From Streptomyces venezuelae (GTDB lineage: Bacteria > Actinomycetota > Actinomycetes > Streptomycetales > Streptomycetaceae), in assembly GCF_008642315.1 (NCBI RefSeq), contig NZ_CP029192.1, forward strand, positions 620,001 through 684,000: 64,000 bases of DNA, in the 5' to 3' direction. Shown piece after piece: positions 25,633-36,427 of the stretch (its first letter is position 1; each line of letters opens with the position of its first letter). The notes under the pieces were generated by a model that had not been told where the DNA came from, made no database searches, and worked only from the letters and a program-made list of their open reading frames with translations. The position numbers and the translations under genes are program-made.

Positions 25633-26729
25633 CACGCCACCTCCTGCGTCACGGCGCCGCCTTCCAGGGCGAGTTCCCGGTCTCCGAGCGGCGCGAAGAA
25701 ACGTGCGATGTCGTCCGCGGTCACCTCGGCGAGCGTGCCGGGGTTCCAGCGCGGTGCGCGGTCCTTGTCGATGACCTGGGCGCGGATTCCCTCCGCCAGG
25801 TCGGGCGAGGCGAGGGCGGCGCAGGACACGCGGTACTCCTGGTTCAACACCGCTTCGAGCGAGCCGAGTTCGCGTGCGCGTCGCAGTGCTTCCAGGGTCA
25901 CCTTCAGTGCGGTGGGCGAGCGGCCGAGGAGCGTCGCGGCGGCCTCCTTGGCGGCGCGTGAGCCGTCCGCTTCGAGGCGTTCGACGATCCCCTCGACAGT
26001 CTCGGCCGCGTAGCAGTGGTCGATCCACTGCCGCTCGTCCGCGAGTCGGCCGGGCGGCGCGTCCTCGACGTACCGCCCCAGGACCGCACGTACGGGCGCC
26101 TCGGCGAGGTCGGCGATCAGACGGGGCAGCGACGACGACGGGACGAAGTGGTCGGCGAGTCCGCACCTGAGCGCGTCGCCCGCCGACAACTGCGCCCCGG
26201 TCAGGGCGATATGGGTGCCGAGCTTGCCGGGCGCCAGGCCCAGGAGGTAGGTGCCGCCGACGTCCGGCACGAAGCCGATGCCCGTCTCGGGCATGGCCAC
26301 CCTGGACCGTTCGGTGACCACGCGCACGGCGGCGTGCGCCGAGACGCCGACTCCGCCACCCATGACGATGCCGTCCATGACGGCGACGAACGGCTTCGGG
26401 TAGCGGGCGATGCGGGCGTCGAGGTGATACTCGTCGCGCCAGAAGTCCCGCGTCGCCGCCCCGCCGTCCCCCGCCGTGACGTCCTCGTGGATGGACCGGA
26501 TGTCGCCGCCCGCGCACAGCCCTCGCTCCCCCGCGCCCGTGAGGACGACGGTCTCCACGGCGGGGTCCTGTTCCCAGGCGGTCAGCGCCTCGTCGATGCG
26601 GAGCACCATGGCGTGGGTGAGGGCGTTGAGGGCCTCGGGGCGGTTGAGGGTCACGTGGCCCGCCCTGCCCTCGACGTACGTCAGCACGGAGTTCTCGGCC
26701 GCCGCCATCGGGCTCTGGACCGCCGTCAC
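25629..26729 (-). CDS. 3-hydroxyisobutyryl-CoA hydrolase (enoyl-CoA hydratase fold)
   Basis: 366 residues from GTG 26729, overlapping the stop of the acyl-CoA dehydrogenase gene (GTGA). The crotonase core HVTLNRPEALNALTHAMVLR, oxyanion-hole motif GAGERGLCAGGDIRSIHED and YPKPFVAVMDGIVMGGGVGV are followed by RVAMPETGIGFVPDVGGTYL. The length of about 370 residues and the C-terminal extension (RWNPGTLAEVTADDIARFF) are those of 3-hydroxyisobutyryl-CoA hydrolases rather than plain hydratases. It releases 3-hydroxyisobutyrate in valine degradation; its neighbours on both sides belong to the same pathway. Confidence 0.9.
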   Translation of the reverse strand: MTAVQSPMAAAENSVLTYVEGRAGHVTLNRPEALNALTHAMVLRIDEALTAWEQDPAVETVVLTGAGERGLCAGGDIRSIHEDVTAGDGGAATRDFWRDEYHLDARIARYPKPFVAVMDGIVMGGGVGVSAHAAVRVVTERSRVAMPETGIGFVPDVGGTYLLGLAPGKLGTHIALTGAQLSAGDALRCGLADHFVPSSSLPRLIADLAEAPVRAVLGRYVEDAPPGRLADERQWIDHCYAAETVEGIVERLEADGSRAAKEAAATLLGRSPTALKVTLEALRRARELGSLEAVLNQEYRVSCAALASPDLAEGIRAQVIDKDRAPRWNPGTLAEVTADDIARFFAPLGDRELALEGGAVTQEVAW

Positions 26730-27885
26730 CGGACGGCCTCGGTCAGCCCGCGGGCCACGATGAGGCGCATGATCTCGTTGGTTCCTTCCAGGATCTGGTG
26801 GACCCGCAGGTCCCGGACGATCTTCTCGATGCCGTACTCGCTCAAGTAGCCGTAGCCGCCGTGCAGTTGCAGGGCACGGTCGGCCACGGTGTATCCGGTG
26901 TCGGTGGCGAAGCGTTTGGCCATGGCGCACAGCTGCGGGGCGCGCGGGTCGGAACGGTCGAGCGCGTCCGCGGCCTGGCGCACCAGTGCACGGGCGGCGG
27001 CCAGCTCGGTGGCCATGTCGGCGAGCCGGAACCGCAGCGCCTGCGCGTCGAGGAGGGGCGCGCCGAACGCCTCACGGTCGGCGAGGTGGGCCAGGCTGCG
27101 GTGCAGTGCGCTCTGGGCGCCGCCCAGGGAGCAGGCGGCGATGCCGAGCCGTCCGCCGTTGAGGCCGCTCATGGCGATGCGGAAGCCGTCGCCCTCGGCA
27201 CCGAGGCGCCGGTCGGCGGGCACGCGTACGCCGTCGAGGAGCACTTGGCGGGTGGGCTGGGCGTTCCAGCCCATCTTCCGTTCGTCGGCGCCGAAGGTCA
27301 GGCCGGGGTCGTCCCGTTCGACGACGAACGCGGAGATGCCGCCGGGCCCCTCCCCGCCGGTGCGGGCCATGACGACGTACACGTGCGAGGCGCCCGCTCC
27401 GGAGATGAACTGCTTGACGCCGGTGAGGACATACGTGTCGCCGTCGCGTTCGGCGCGGGTCCGCAGGGCCGCGGCGTCCGATCCGGCACCGGGCTCGGTG
27501 AGACAGTAGCTGCCCAGTGACGCGGCGGTGCACAGGTCCGGCAGCCAGCGGGCGCGCTGGTGGTCGTCGCCGTAGCGGTCGATCATCCAGGCGACCATGT
27601 TGTGGATGGAGAGGTAGCCGGCGATGGAGGGGCAGCCGGTGGCGAGGGCCTCGAAGACGAGGGTGCCGTCGGTGCGCCCGAGGCCCGAACCGCCGTGCTC
27701 CTCGTGTACGTAGACACCGCCGAGGCCCAGTTCGGCGGCCTTGCGCAGGACGTCGACCGGGAAGTGCTTGTCGCGGTCCCAGGCGACGGCGTGCGGTGCG
27801 AGGTGCTCGTCGGCGAAGTCGAGCGTGACCTCGGCCAGGGCGAGTTGGTCCTTGGTGAGGGAGGTGGCCGTCGTGGTCATCGCCG

Positions 27886-27889
<4 letters not shown>
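26726..27889 (-). CDS. Isobutyryl-CoA dehydrogenase-type acyl-CoA dehydrogenase
   Basis: 387 residues from ATG 27889, overlapping the mmsA stop (ATGA at 27886-27889); a second ATG lies three codons later. Canonical short-chain acyl-CoA dehydrogenase: YCLTEPGAGSDAAALRT (FAD and substrate loop), KQFISGAGASHVYVVMA, ADMATELAAARALVRQAADA, QLHGGYGYLSEYGIEKIVRD, and VHQILEGTNEIMRLIVARGL with the catalytic Glu. In this operon it should oxidise isobutyryl-CoA to methacrylyl-CoA. The hydration step to 3-hydroxyisobutyryl-CoA has no dedicated gene here. Confidence 0.92.
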
Positions 27890-29385
<1,496 letters not shown>

Positions 29386-29484
29386 GAGAGCCTGCTCTCG
29401 TCAGGTGAGTCCGGGGATGGCACGGCAGGCCGACGGCGCCACCGGGTGAGGTGGGCAGCCGGTTCTGTCGTGGGACGCGAAGGC

Positions 29485-29571
29485 CTAGAAGCCGTCGTGG
29501 AGTCGGGCGCGGGCCGCAGCCTTCGCTCGCTTCGCCGGTTCACCTGGGTCGTGGGTACGGACCGGTGCCAT
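29485..29571 (-). CDS. Short leader open frame between riboswitch and mmsA
   Basis: A 28-codon frame starting ATG 29571 (APVRTHDPGEPAKRAKAAAR) ends at TAG 29485; GGAG lies about 9 bases before the ATG, and an in-frame ATG at 29586 is also possible. It is rich in Arg, Lys and Ala. It lies downstream of the cobalamin element and about 100 bases before mmsA. It might be a leader peptide or the stub of a gene formerly controlled by the riboswitch. No homology recognised. Confidence 0.3.
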   Translation of the reverse strand: MAPVRTHDPGEPAKRAKAAARARLHDGF

Positions 29572-29599
29572 GCGTGTCTGCTCCATCCTCGTGGACAAC

Positions 29600-29775
29600 A
29601 CGGAACACCCCGCGGCCGGTATCCTGACTCCCGGATCAGCGCGCGTTCTCCCGCCTTCCCGACGGACTCGTCCGTCAGTGGCGTATCGCTCGGCGAGAAC
29701 GCACTCCCCGGTCACAGTGGCGGGACCGCGCCGGATTCACACCGGCTTCCCTGCACCGCGGGCTCTGGTCACGAA
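29600..29775 (-). promoter_or_regulatory. Cobalamin riboswitch pointing toward mmsA
   Basis: Read on the minus strand, conserved AdoCbl-riboswitch segments occur in order: GGGAAGCCGGTGTGAATCCG, GCGCGGTCCCGCCACTGTGA, GAGCGATACGCCACTG, and the B12 box AGTCAGGATACCGGCC at 29614-29629. Order and spacing match the consensus class, so this is a riboswitch rather than a chance match. The next gene in that direction is mmsA (start 29385), with a 28-codon frame between. Whether it controls transcription or translation cannot be told; no clear terminator was seen after the B12 box. Confidence 0.85.
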
Positions 29776-29843
29776 CATATAGTTGGACGTCCTAGTAAGT
29801 CCACCCCTGCCTTGCCTTCTGGCGTAAGTCCACTCCGCCTCGC

Positions 29844-30191
29844 CTACTGGCCGTCCTTCAGCTTGATGATCTTTCCGTCGCTGTCGAGCGTGTGGTCGCT
29901 CCAGTACTTGTCCCACTTGTCGTCGACATGCTCGGGGACCTTGCCCTCCGGGTAGCGCGCGTAGCCCTTCGGCGGCTCCTCGCCGTCGGGCTGGCAGGCG
30001 GATCCACTGCTGCCCACGTGCAGGACCGGGTACTCGCCGCCGCCGCAGATCGCGTCCTGCGTGGAGCAGCCGGTCAGCACCGCTGCGGCCGCCGCGCCCG
30101 CCAGCGCGAGCGCCGCGAGGGATCGCGCCGACCGTCTGCCGGACGCGTGGGACGCACGGGACGCCGGGCGAACTCGGATGGTGCTGTACAC
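29844..30191 (-). CDS. Small lipoprotein (SCO0607-like)
   Basis: 115 residues from ATG 30191. A basic N-terminus is followed by LAALALAGAAAAAVLTGCST, a lipobox with the Cys at about residue 42. The mature protein is short: AICGGGEYPVLHVGSSGSAC (two Cys likely to pair), PPKGYARYPEGKVPEHVDDK, and ends with KIIKLKDGQ. It matches, from memory, the SCO0607-family lipoproteins of streptomycetes, function unknown. Divergent from the P450 gene. Confidence 0.85.
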   Translation of the reverse strand: MYSTIRVRPASRASHASGRRSARSLAALALAGAAAAAVLTGCSTQDAICGGGEYPVLHVGSSGSACQPDGEEPPKGYARYPEGKVPEHVDDKWDKYWSDHTLDSDGKIIKLKDGQ

Positions 30192-30251
30192 AGTTGACTT
30201 CCTCTCATCGGGTTGCGCCTCCAGCGTGCGGGGGCGAAGGGGGGCGAATCA

Positions 30252-30267
30252 TGAGTACGAGTACTCA
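30252..30267. promoter_or_regulatory. Palindrome TGAGTAC-GA-GTACTCA, operator candidate
   Basis: Perfect 7-base arms with a 2-base spacer in the divergent region between the lipoprotein and P450 genes. A second shorter inverted repeat (GAGCCA-CTT-TGGCTC) lies at about 30325-30339. No regulator gene for them is obvious except the WYL protein after the P450. Confidence 0.45.
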
Positions 30268-30419
30268 GACGTCACGCCCGACGTACTTGATCACTCCGCG
30301 TTCCCCTATCCACCTGTGCCACGCCGAGCCACTTTGGCTCATAACAGCGCCAGGCAGAGCCATTCATGTGCCATGCTGACGCCATTGCGATGTCGTCGCG
30401 AACTCGAGGGGACAGACCC

Positions 30420-31658
30420 ATGCCGAACGACCAGTCAGCCGATCCCGTAGCTCCCGTGACTCCCATGGCCGCCTTTCCGACGGCGCGCTCCGAGAGCTGT
30501 CCGTTCGATCCGCCCGCCGAGCTGACCCGGCTGTGCGAGGAGCGACCCCTCACACGCCTGCGGTATCCCGACGGACACGTGGGATGGCTGGCCACCGGAC
30601 ACGCCGCGGTCCGGGCGATCCTGGGCGACACACGTTTCAGCTCGCGCTACGAACTGCTGCACATGCCCTTCGACACGGGCTTCACCGGCGCGCTGCCGCC
30701 CGCCCCCTTGGGAGACATGACCGGGATCGACGCCCCCGAGCACACCCGCTACCGACGGCTGCTGATCGGCAAGTTCACCGTGCGCCGCATGCGGCTGCTC
30801 ACCGAACGCGTCGAGCAGATCACCGCCGAGCGCCTGGACGCGATGGAGCGTCAGGGGCCGGTCGTCGACCTCATGCGGACCTACGCGCGGCCCATCCCAG
30901 CCCTCATGATCTGCGAGCTGCTCGGCGTGCCCTACGCCGACCAGGACATGTTCCAGCGGCACACCGAGACATCCATGAGGCTGAGCTCCACCGAGGACGA
31001 GCGCGCGGCAGCCATGGTCGCGATAGAGGAGTACATGCGGAAGCTGGTCCTGGAGAAGCGCGCCGCGCCGACGGACGACCTCCTCAGCGACCTGACCTCC
31101 AGCGACCTCACGGACGACGAACTCACCGGTATCGGCGCCTTCTTGCTCGGCGCCGGGCTGGACACCACGGCCAACATGATCGCGTTCGGCACGTACGCCC
31201 TGCTGTCCCACCCGGAGCAATTCGCCGCTCTGCGCGCGGAGCCGGACCTCGCCGACCGGGCCGTCGAGGAACTCATGCGGTACGCCACCATCGCCCAGAC
31301 CGGCCTGCGTGCGGCACTCGAGGACGTGGAGGTGGCGGGCCGACTCATCAGGAAGGGCGAGTCCGTCGCCCTGTCGATGGAGGCGGCGAACCGTGACCCG
31401 GCGAGGTTCCCGGACCCCGACACGCTCGACCTGCACCGCGGGGCGACCGGCCATCTGGGCTTCGGCCACGGCGTCCACCAGTGCCTGGGCCAGCAACTGG
31501 CCCGTGTCGAGATGCGCGTCGCCTTCCCGGAGCTGGTCAACCGCTTCCCGACCCTGCGCCTCGCCGCGGCGCCGGAGGACATCCCCCTGCGGGAGGGCAT
31601 GAACATCTACGGCGTCCACGAACTCCCGGTCACCTGGGGCGAGGCGGGCGGCGCGTAG
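30420..31658 (+). CDS. Cytochrome P450
   Basis: 412 residues from ATG 30420, with GAGGGGA 8 bases upstream. Motifs: [20 protein letters not shown] (C-helix), [20 protein letters not shown] with the acid-alcohol pair Asp-Thr for oxygen activation, EELMRYA (ExxR), and the haem loop [17 protein letters not shown] with the axial Cys at about residue 354. This is a soluble bacterial class I P450 of the CYP105/CYP107 kind, needing ferredoxin and reductase encoded elsewhere. Substrate unknown; no biosynthetic genes are beside it. Its last 52 bases overlap the convergent WYL regulator gene. Confidence 0.95.
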   Translation: MPNDQSADPVAPVTPMAAFPTARSESCPFDPPAELTRLCEERPLTRLRYPDGHVGWLATGHAAVRAILGDTRFSSRYELLHMPFDTGFTGALPPAPLGDMTGIDAPEHTRYRRLLIGKFTVRRMRLLTERVEQITAERLDAMERQGPVVDLMRTYARPIPALMICELLGVPYADQDMFQRHTETSMRLSSTEDERAAAMVAIEEYMRKLVLEKRAAPTDDLLSDLTSSDLTDDELTGIGAFLLGAGLDTTANMIAFGTYALLSHPEQFAALRAEPDLADRAVEELMRYATIAQTGLRAALEDVEVAGRLIRKGESVALSMEAANRDPARFPDPDTLDLHRGATGHLGFGHGVHQCLGQQLARVEMRVAFPELVNRFPTLRLAAAPEDIPLREGMNIYGVHELPVTWGEAGGA

Positions 31659-32617
31659 AGCGCGGCGATCGCGGCGGCGCGGTCGCGCAGGGAGGTGCGG
31701 AGCCACTCCGGGGACAGGACTTCCGCGTGCGTGGTGAGCTGCCACAGGGCCCACTCGGCGTGCCGGGCGTCCTGGAAGACCAGGTCCAACCGCAGCCGGC
31801 CGTCCCCCTCCGCTTCTTCGCCGCGGACGGCGAGCGCCGTGGCCACCAGGTCCTCACGGCGGTCCGGGGCCACCCGCACCCGCACGGCGACCTGGTCGCC
31901 GCCGCCGTTCCGGAACCGCGTGTTGCGTTCCTGCCAGGCGCGGTCCAGGTCGACCGCGTCCGGTCGCTGCGCGGGTTCGTCGAGTGCCTCGGCGGCCAGC
32001 ACCCGTGACAGCCGGTAGGTGCGGTCGGCGCCGCCCCGCACGGCCAGCAGGTACCCCAGGCCGCGCACGGTGACCAGTCCGATCGGGTCCACCGTGCGCC
32101 ACTTCGCCGTCTGGTCCACAGCCGCGTAGTGGATGCGCAACTTGTGGCCCGCGAACACCGCGCGCCGGATCTCGGCCACGATCGGCTCGGGCAGTTCCTC
32201 GCTGTCCACGCGGCGCGCGAGGAGGTCCAGCTCGGGGTCGATGAGCAGGCGCTGGGCCGCGCCGGTCGCCGTCCCCCGGAGGCTCTCGGGCAGCGCGTCG
32301 AACACCTTGAGCATGGCGGACGCGAGCGCCGAGCCGAGGCCGAACAGCTGGGCGCCGCGCCGTGATCCGGCGATCAGCAGGGCGAGCGCCTCGTCGTGGT
32401 TCAGTCCGGTGAGCGCCGTCCGGAAGTCCGGCAGCAACGCGAACCCGCCACGGCGGCCGCGTTCGGCGTAGACGGGGACACCGGCTGCGGAGAGCGCCTC
32501 CATGTCGCGCAGCACCGTGCGGGTGGACACCTCCAGCTCTCGGGCGAGCGCGTCCGCCGTCATCTGTCCGCGCCGACGCAGGAGGAGCACCAGGGAAACC
32601 AGCCGGTCGGCGCGCAT
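31607..32617 (-). CDS. HTH/WYL-domain transcriptional regulator (YafY type)
   Basis: 336 residues from ATG 32617. The N-terminal winged helix ([20 protein letters not shown], then [20 protein letters not shown]) is followed by a WYL domain ([38 protein letters not shown]) and a C-terminal WCX region. WYL regulators sense nucleic-acid-like or other small ligands. The gene is divergent from the RidA gene, and a 10-base-arm inverted repeat at 32634-32660 lies between them, so control of RidA and of itself is likely. Confidence 0.9.
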   Translation of the reverse strand: MRADRLVSLVLLLRRRGQMTADALARELEVSTRTVLRDMEALSAAGVPVYAERGRRGGFALLPDFRTALTGLNHDEALALLIAGSRRGAQLFGLGSALASAMLKVFDALPESLRGTATGAAQRLLIDPELDLLARRVDSEELPEPIVAEIRRAVFAGHKLRIHYAAVDQTAKWRTVDPIGLVTVRGLGYLLAVRGGADRTYRLSRVLAAEALDEPAQRPDAVDLDRAWQERNTRFRNGGGDQVAVRVRVAPDRREDLVATALAVRGEEAEGDGRLRLDLVFQDARHAEWALWQLTTHAEVLSPEWLRTSLRDRAAAIAALYAPPASPQVTGSSWTP

Positions 32618-32633
32618 GCGAAAACCCTAGCGA

Positions 32634-32660
32634 AATACATGACGAGGGGTGTCATGTATT
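32634..32660. promoter_or_regulatory. Inverted repeat AATACATGAC-N7-GTCATGTATT
   Basis: Perfect 10-base arms (32634-32643 and 32651-32660) separated by 7 bases, in the 61-base divergent gap between the WYL regulator and the RidA gene. It overlaps the place where both promoters should be, as expected for a repressor operator. Confidence 0.75.
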
Positions 32661-32678
32661 CCTGGAAGGCTCCGGGCC

Positions 32679-33074
32679 ATGGAAAGAAACGCAGTCAATC
32701 CAGTGACCTGGTCGACCGAGTTGGGCTTCAACCAGGGCGAACTCGTCTCCGGACACACACGCACCCTGTACATCTCCGGTCAGACCGCGATGAGCGCGGA
32801 GGGCAAGCCCGAGCACGACGGCGACATGGCGGCGCAGCTCGCGCTGAGCGTCGACAACCTCAAGGCGGTGCTCGCCGAGGCCGGCATGTCCCTCGCCGAC
32901 CTCGTCCGCCTCAACGTCTACACGACCGACGTCGACCTGCTCTTCCAGCACTACGGCGTCTTGGCCGGCCAACTCGCCGCCGCTGAAGTCGCCCCGACCA
33001 CCACGATGCTGGGCGTGACGCGCCTCGCGATCCCCGGTCAGATGGTCGAGCTGGAGGGAACCGCGGTCGCGTAG
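32679..33074 (+). CDS. RidA-family (YjgF/YER057c/UK114) protein
   Basis: 131 residues from ATG 32679, preceded by GGAAGG. The family pattern is clear: RTLYISGQTAMSAEGKPEHD, LALSVDNLKAVLAEAGMSLA, DLVRLNVYTTDVD, and TTTMLGVTRLAIPGQMVELE. RidA proteins form trimers and hydrolyse reactive enamines and imines released by PLP enzymes, though many family members act on other substrates. The usual active-site Arg position appears to be occupied by the TRLA segment. Divergent WYL regulator suggests regulated expression. Confidence 0.92.
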   Translation: MERNAVNPVTWSTELGFNQGELVSGHTRTLYISGQTAMSAEGKPEHDGDMAAQLALSVDNLKAVLAEAGMSLADLVRLNVYTTDVDLLFQHYGVLAGQLAAAEVAPTTTMLGVTRLAIPGQMVELEGTAVA

Positions 33075-33108
33075 GTGTGAAGGCGGCCGCGGCGGACACC
33101 GCAGCACG

Positions 33109-34266
33109 TCAGGAGAGCGTGTCCACCACCTCGCGCACCTGACCGGCGACCGACTCCGGCAACGGCGCGTAGTTCAGGCGTGACAGGTCCTTCTGGCCCA
33201 CCTTGCTCGCGGTGTAGGTCAGGAACGACTTGAGCGCGGGCAGGGTCGCCTTCTGGTTCCCCTTGTCGCAGACGATCTCGTAGGTGACCTGGACGATGGG
33301 GTAAGCGCCCGGCGTCGAGGCGGCGTAGCGGAACTTCAGCTTCATGTCCTTGCCCGTGCCGACGACTTGGGCTGCCGCGATGCCCGCGGACGCCGACGCG
33401 GGGGTCGGTGCGACCGGTGCGGGCGCGCCCGTGTCGATGCTCACGGTCTTGACCTGGCGGGCCCGCGCGAAGGACAGCTCGAAGTACCCGATCGCCCCGA
33501 CGCCGGAGGTCACCTCCGAGGCGACACCGCTCGACCCGCTCGCGGACGCGCCGCCCCTCCCCTGCCAGGACTTGGCCACCGGGTGGGTCCAGGCAGCGGG
33601 GGCGGCGCCCGCGAGGTAGGCCTGGAAGTTCTGCGTGGTGCCGGAGTCGTCCGACCGGTGCACCGGACGGATGGGCATCGCGGGCAGTTCGGCGCCCGGG
33701 TTGAGCCGCCGGATCCGCGGGTCGTCCCACACGGTGATCTTCCGGTCGAAGATCTTCGCGAGGGTGGTGGCGTCCAGTACCAGGTCGTCGACGCCCGGCA
33801 CGTCGTAGCCGATCGCGACGGGGCCGCCGACCATGGGCAGGTCGATGGCGCGCCCGCCCCGGCAGACGTCCTTCGAGCGCTCGATCTCATCGGGCTTCAG
33901 CACGCTGTCCGAGCCCCCGAACGCGGTCGCGCCCCGCAGGAACTGCGCGCCGCCCGCGCCGGACCCGATCGGGTTGTACGCGATCCGCACCTTCGGGCAC
34001 GCGCGCTGATAGTGCTTGATCCAGTACTTCATCGCGTTCTGCTGCGCGCTCGACCCGGTCCCCTGGACCTTGCCCGCGTCGGCACAGTCGATCCCGGCGA
34101 CGGCGGCGGCACCGGCGGCGGCCCCCGCGTCACCGTCCCCGTCGTCGCCCCCGAGCCCCGCGACCCCGCATCCCGTCAGCGAGAGCGACAGCAGAGCCGT
34201 GAGGGAGACCGCGGCGCGCGCTCCCCCTCCTGGGTGGTACGTACGTCCTGGACGTGGGCGTTGCAA
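33109..34266 (-). CDS. pstS: Phosphate-binding lipoprotein PstS, orphan copy
   Basis: 385 residues. TTG 34266 chosen because GAGGGGA lies 5 bases upstream and a lipobox follows (AAVSLTALLSLSLTGC). The mature protein has the PstS signature: QGTGSSAQQNAMKYWIKHYQ, AYNPIGSGAGGAQFLRGATA, GSDSVL, VGGPVAIGYDVPGVDDLVLD, and RSDDSGTTQNFQAYL, which form the phosphate pocket. No pstC, pstA or pstB follows, so it must work with a transporter encoded elsewhere or act as a surface phosphate scavenger. A PHO-box-like direct repeat lies about 70 bases upstream. Confidence 0.92.
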   Translation of the reverse strand: MQRPRPGRTYHPGGGARAAVSLTALLSLSLTGCGVAGLGGDDGDGDAGAAAGAAAVAGIDCADAGKVQGTGSSAQQNAMKYWIKHYQRACPKVRIAYNPIGSGAGGAQFLRGATAFGGSDSVLKPDEIERSKDVCRGGRAIDLPMVGGPVAIGYDVPGVDDLVLDATTLAKIFDRKITVWDDPRIRRLNPGAELPAMPIRPVHRSDDSGTTQNFQAYLAGAAPAAWTHPVAKSWQGRGGASASGSSGVASEVTSGVGAIGYFELSFARARQVKTVSIDTGAPAPVAPTPASASAGIAAAQVVGTGKDMKLKFRYAASTPGAYPIVQVTYEIVCDKGNQKATLPALKSFLTYTASKVGQKDLSRLNYAPLPESVAGQVREVVDTLS

Positions 34267-34336
34267 CGTTGTCCCCTCGGGGTACCGCGAAATGGATCTC
34301 GACCTGACCCCAGATGCTCGCACCCGCCTCCGAGCA

Positions 34337-34358
34337 TGCGGGTGACGCGGGGGCGAAC
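34337..34358 (-). promoter_or_regulatory. PHO-box-like direct repeat upstream of pstS
   Basis: Read on the minus strand: GTTCGCCCCCG followed directly by CGTCACCCGCA, two 11-base units close to the actinomycete PhoP direct-repeat consensus (GTTCACC plus four variable bases). It ends about 70 bases before the pstS start, a normal distance for PhoP activation. Confidence 0.5.
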
Positions 34359-34415
34359 ATCGGGCGACGTCCTGCGATACGGAGGGCGAGCGGTAGTCGG
34401 GGCGTCGGCAGGGCG

Positions 34416-35186
34416 TTACAGGGGGCCGCCGCCGAGGAGCTGGCCGCCGTCCACCACGAGGGTCTCCCCCGTGATCCAGCGGGCGCCGTCCCCGGCGAGG
34501 AAGGCGACGGCCTCGCCCAGGTCCTCGGGTTCGCCGATGCGGCCGAGGGGCGTGGCCGCGGCGACCGTCGCCTCGTTCTCCTCCCACAGCGCCTCGGCGA
34601 GCTTCGTGCGGACCACGCCGGGTGCGATGGCGTTGACGCGGACCTTCGGGGCCAGTTCCAGGGCCAGCTGCTTGGTGAGGTGGATGAGTGCGGCCTTGGA
34701 GACGTGGTAGATGCCGACGTCCTGGGCGACCGTGAGGCCGCCGATCGAGGCGGTGTTGACGACGGAGCCGCCGTGCTCGCCCATCCACGCCTTCACCGCG
34801 AGCGACGTCCACAGGATCGGCGCCCAGAGGTTGACGTCCATCGTCTTGGCGAAGCGCCCGTGGTCCTGGTCGATGACGGGGCCGTACGCGGGGTTCGTGC
34901 CGGCGTTGTTGACGAGGATGTCGAGGCTGCCGAACGTCGCGACGGTGTGCTCGACGCAGGCACGCGCGGCGGTCTCGTCGGTGGCGTGGGCGCCGAACCC
35001 CGTCACACCGTCGCCGAGTCGAGCTGCCGCCTCCTTCGCCCGCTCCTCGCTGCGCGAGGTGACCACGACCCGCGCCCCGCGGTCGCGTAGTGCGGCGGCG
35101 GCCGCGAGACCGATGCCCCGCGAGGCACCGGTGACGACGGCGACCTTCCCTGCCAGAGACCCCGGAAGGTCGCGCGGCGCGCTCAT
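34416..35186 (-). CDS. Short-chain dehydrogenase/reductase
   Basis: 256 residues from ATG 35186, overlapping the acyl-CoA dehydrogenase stop (ATGA at 35183-35186). Classical [23 protein letters not shown] (cofactor loop), [15 protein letters not shown], a catalytic Ser in NTASIGGL, the YxxxK motif in YHVSKAAL, and [14 protein letters not shown]. It should oxidise a hydroxyl or reduce a keto group with NAD(P). It ends a HAD, acyl-CoA dehydrogenase, SDR operon that resembles the parts of 4-hydroxyacid catabolism modules of the ACAD10/11 and levulinate type. Confidence 0.92.
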   Translation of the reverse strand: MSAPRDLPGSLAGKVAVVTGASRGIGLAAAAALRDRGARVVVTSRSEERAKEAAARLGDGVTGFGAHATDETAARACVEHTVATFGSLDILVNNAGTNPAYGPVIDQDHGRFAKTMDVNLWAPILWTSLAVKAWMGEHGGSVVNTASIGGLTVAQDVGIYHVSKAALIHLTKQLALELAPKVRVNAIAPGVVRTKLAEALWEENEATVAAATPLGRIGEPEDLGEAVAFLAGDGARWITGETLVVDGGQLLGGGPL

Positions 35187-36403
35187 CGGCCGCTCCGCTC
35201 GTTCTCGCGGCGGCGCAGTTCACGCAGGGCGATGGCGCGCTTGTGCACTTCGTCGGGGCCGTCGGCGAGCCGCAGGGTGCGCAGGTGGGCGTACATGCTG
35301 GCGAGCGGGAAGTCGTCGCTGACGCCACCGCCGCCGTGCACCTGGATGGCCCGGTCGACGACCTTGAGCGCGACCTCGGGTGCGGCGACCTTGATGGCGG
35401 CGATCTCCGTCCGCGCCTCCTTGTTGCCGACGGTGTCCATCAGGTGCGCGGCCCTGAGGGTCAACAGGCGTGCCATGTCGATCTCGACGCGGGACTCGGC
35501 GATCCAGTCCTGGATGTTCGCCCGGTCGGCGAGCGGCGCCCCGAACGTCGTACGGGACCGGGCGCGGTCGATCATCAGGTCCAGCGCGCGCTCCGCCATG
35601 CCGATCGTGCGCATGCAGTGGTGGATGCGTCCGGGACCGAGCCGCGCCTGGCTGATCATGAAGCCGTCGCCCTCGCCCGCGAGGAGCGCGGTGACGGGCA
35701 CGCGCACGTCCTCGAAGAGGACCTCCGCGTGGCCCTCACGGTCCTGGTAGCCGAAGACGGGGAGGTTGCGCAGGACGGTGACGCCGGAGGTGTCGAGCGG
35801 GACGACCATCATGCTCTGCCGGCGGTGGCTCGGCCCTTCCGGGTCGGTCTTGCCCATGACGATGAGCACCCGGCAGTTCTTGTGCAGGGCGTTGGAGGTC
35901 CACCACTTGCGGCCGTTGAGGACGTACTCGTCGCCGTCGCGGACCATGCGCATCTCGATGTTGCGGGCGTCGGAGCTCGCGACGGCCGGCTCGGTCATCG
36001 CGAACGCGGAGGCGATCTCACCGGCGAGCAGCGGCTTCAGCCACTTCTCCTTGTGCTCCTCGGTGCCGAAGAGCGTGAGGACCTCCATGTTCCCGGTGTC
36101 GGGCGCGTTGCAGTTGGTGGCCTCGGGGGCGAGGTGCGCGCTGCGGCCCATGATCTCGGCCAGCGTCGCGTACTCCAGGTTGGTCAGGCCCGGGCCCCAT
36201 TCGGGGTGCGGGAGGAAGAGGTTCCACAGGCCCTGCTTCCTCGCCTCGGCCTTCAGCTCCTCCAGGACGGGCGGGTGGAAGTGCGGGTCGCCCGACTCCG
36301 CCATCTGCGCCTCGTACACCGCCTCCGCGGGGTACACGTGCTCGTCCATGAAGGCGAGCAGCCGCTCCTGGTACTCCTTGGCCCTGTCGGTCACGTCGAA
36401 CAC
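35183..36403 (-). CDS. ACAD10/11-type acyl-CoA dehydrogenase
   Basis: 406 residues from GTG 36403 with GGAGGACG upstream. It has a long N-terminal helical part ([20 protein letters not shown]), [40 protein letters not shown], and the very characteristic [40 protein letters not shown] and [20 protein letters not shown]. These segments match the C-terminal dehydrogenase domains of eukaryotic ACAD10/ACAD11 and their bacterial relatives, which process phosphorylated 4-hydroxyacyl-CoAs. The adjacent HAD and SDR genes support that link; the kinase is absent here. Confidence 0.92.
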   Translation of the reverse strand: MFDVTDRAKEYQERLLAFMDEHVYPAEAVYEAQMAESGDPHFHPPVLEELKAEARKQGLWNLFLPHPEWGPGLTNLEYATLAEIMGRSAHLAPEATNCNAPDTGNMEVLTLFGTEEHKEKWLKPLLAGEIASAFAMTEPAVASSDARNIEMRMVRDGDEYVLNGRKWWTSNALHKNCRVLIVMGKTDPEGPSHRRQSMMVVPLDTSGVTVLRNLPVFGYQDREGHAEVLFEDVRVPVTALLAGEGDGFMISQARLGPGRIHHCMRTIGMAERALDLMIDRARSRTTFGAPLADRANIQDWIAESRVEIDMARLLTLRAAHLMDTVGNKEARTEIAAIKVAAPEVALKVVDRAIQVHGGGGVSDDFPLASMYAHLRTLRLADGPDEVHKRAIALRELRRRENERSGR

Positions 36404-36427
36404 CGGTCGTCCTCCAACGGTCGTGGG

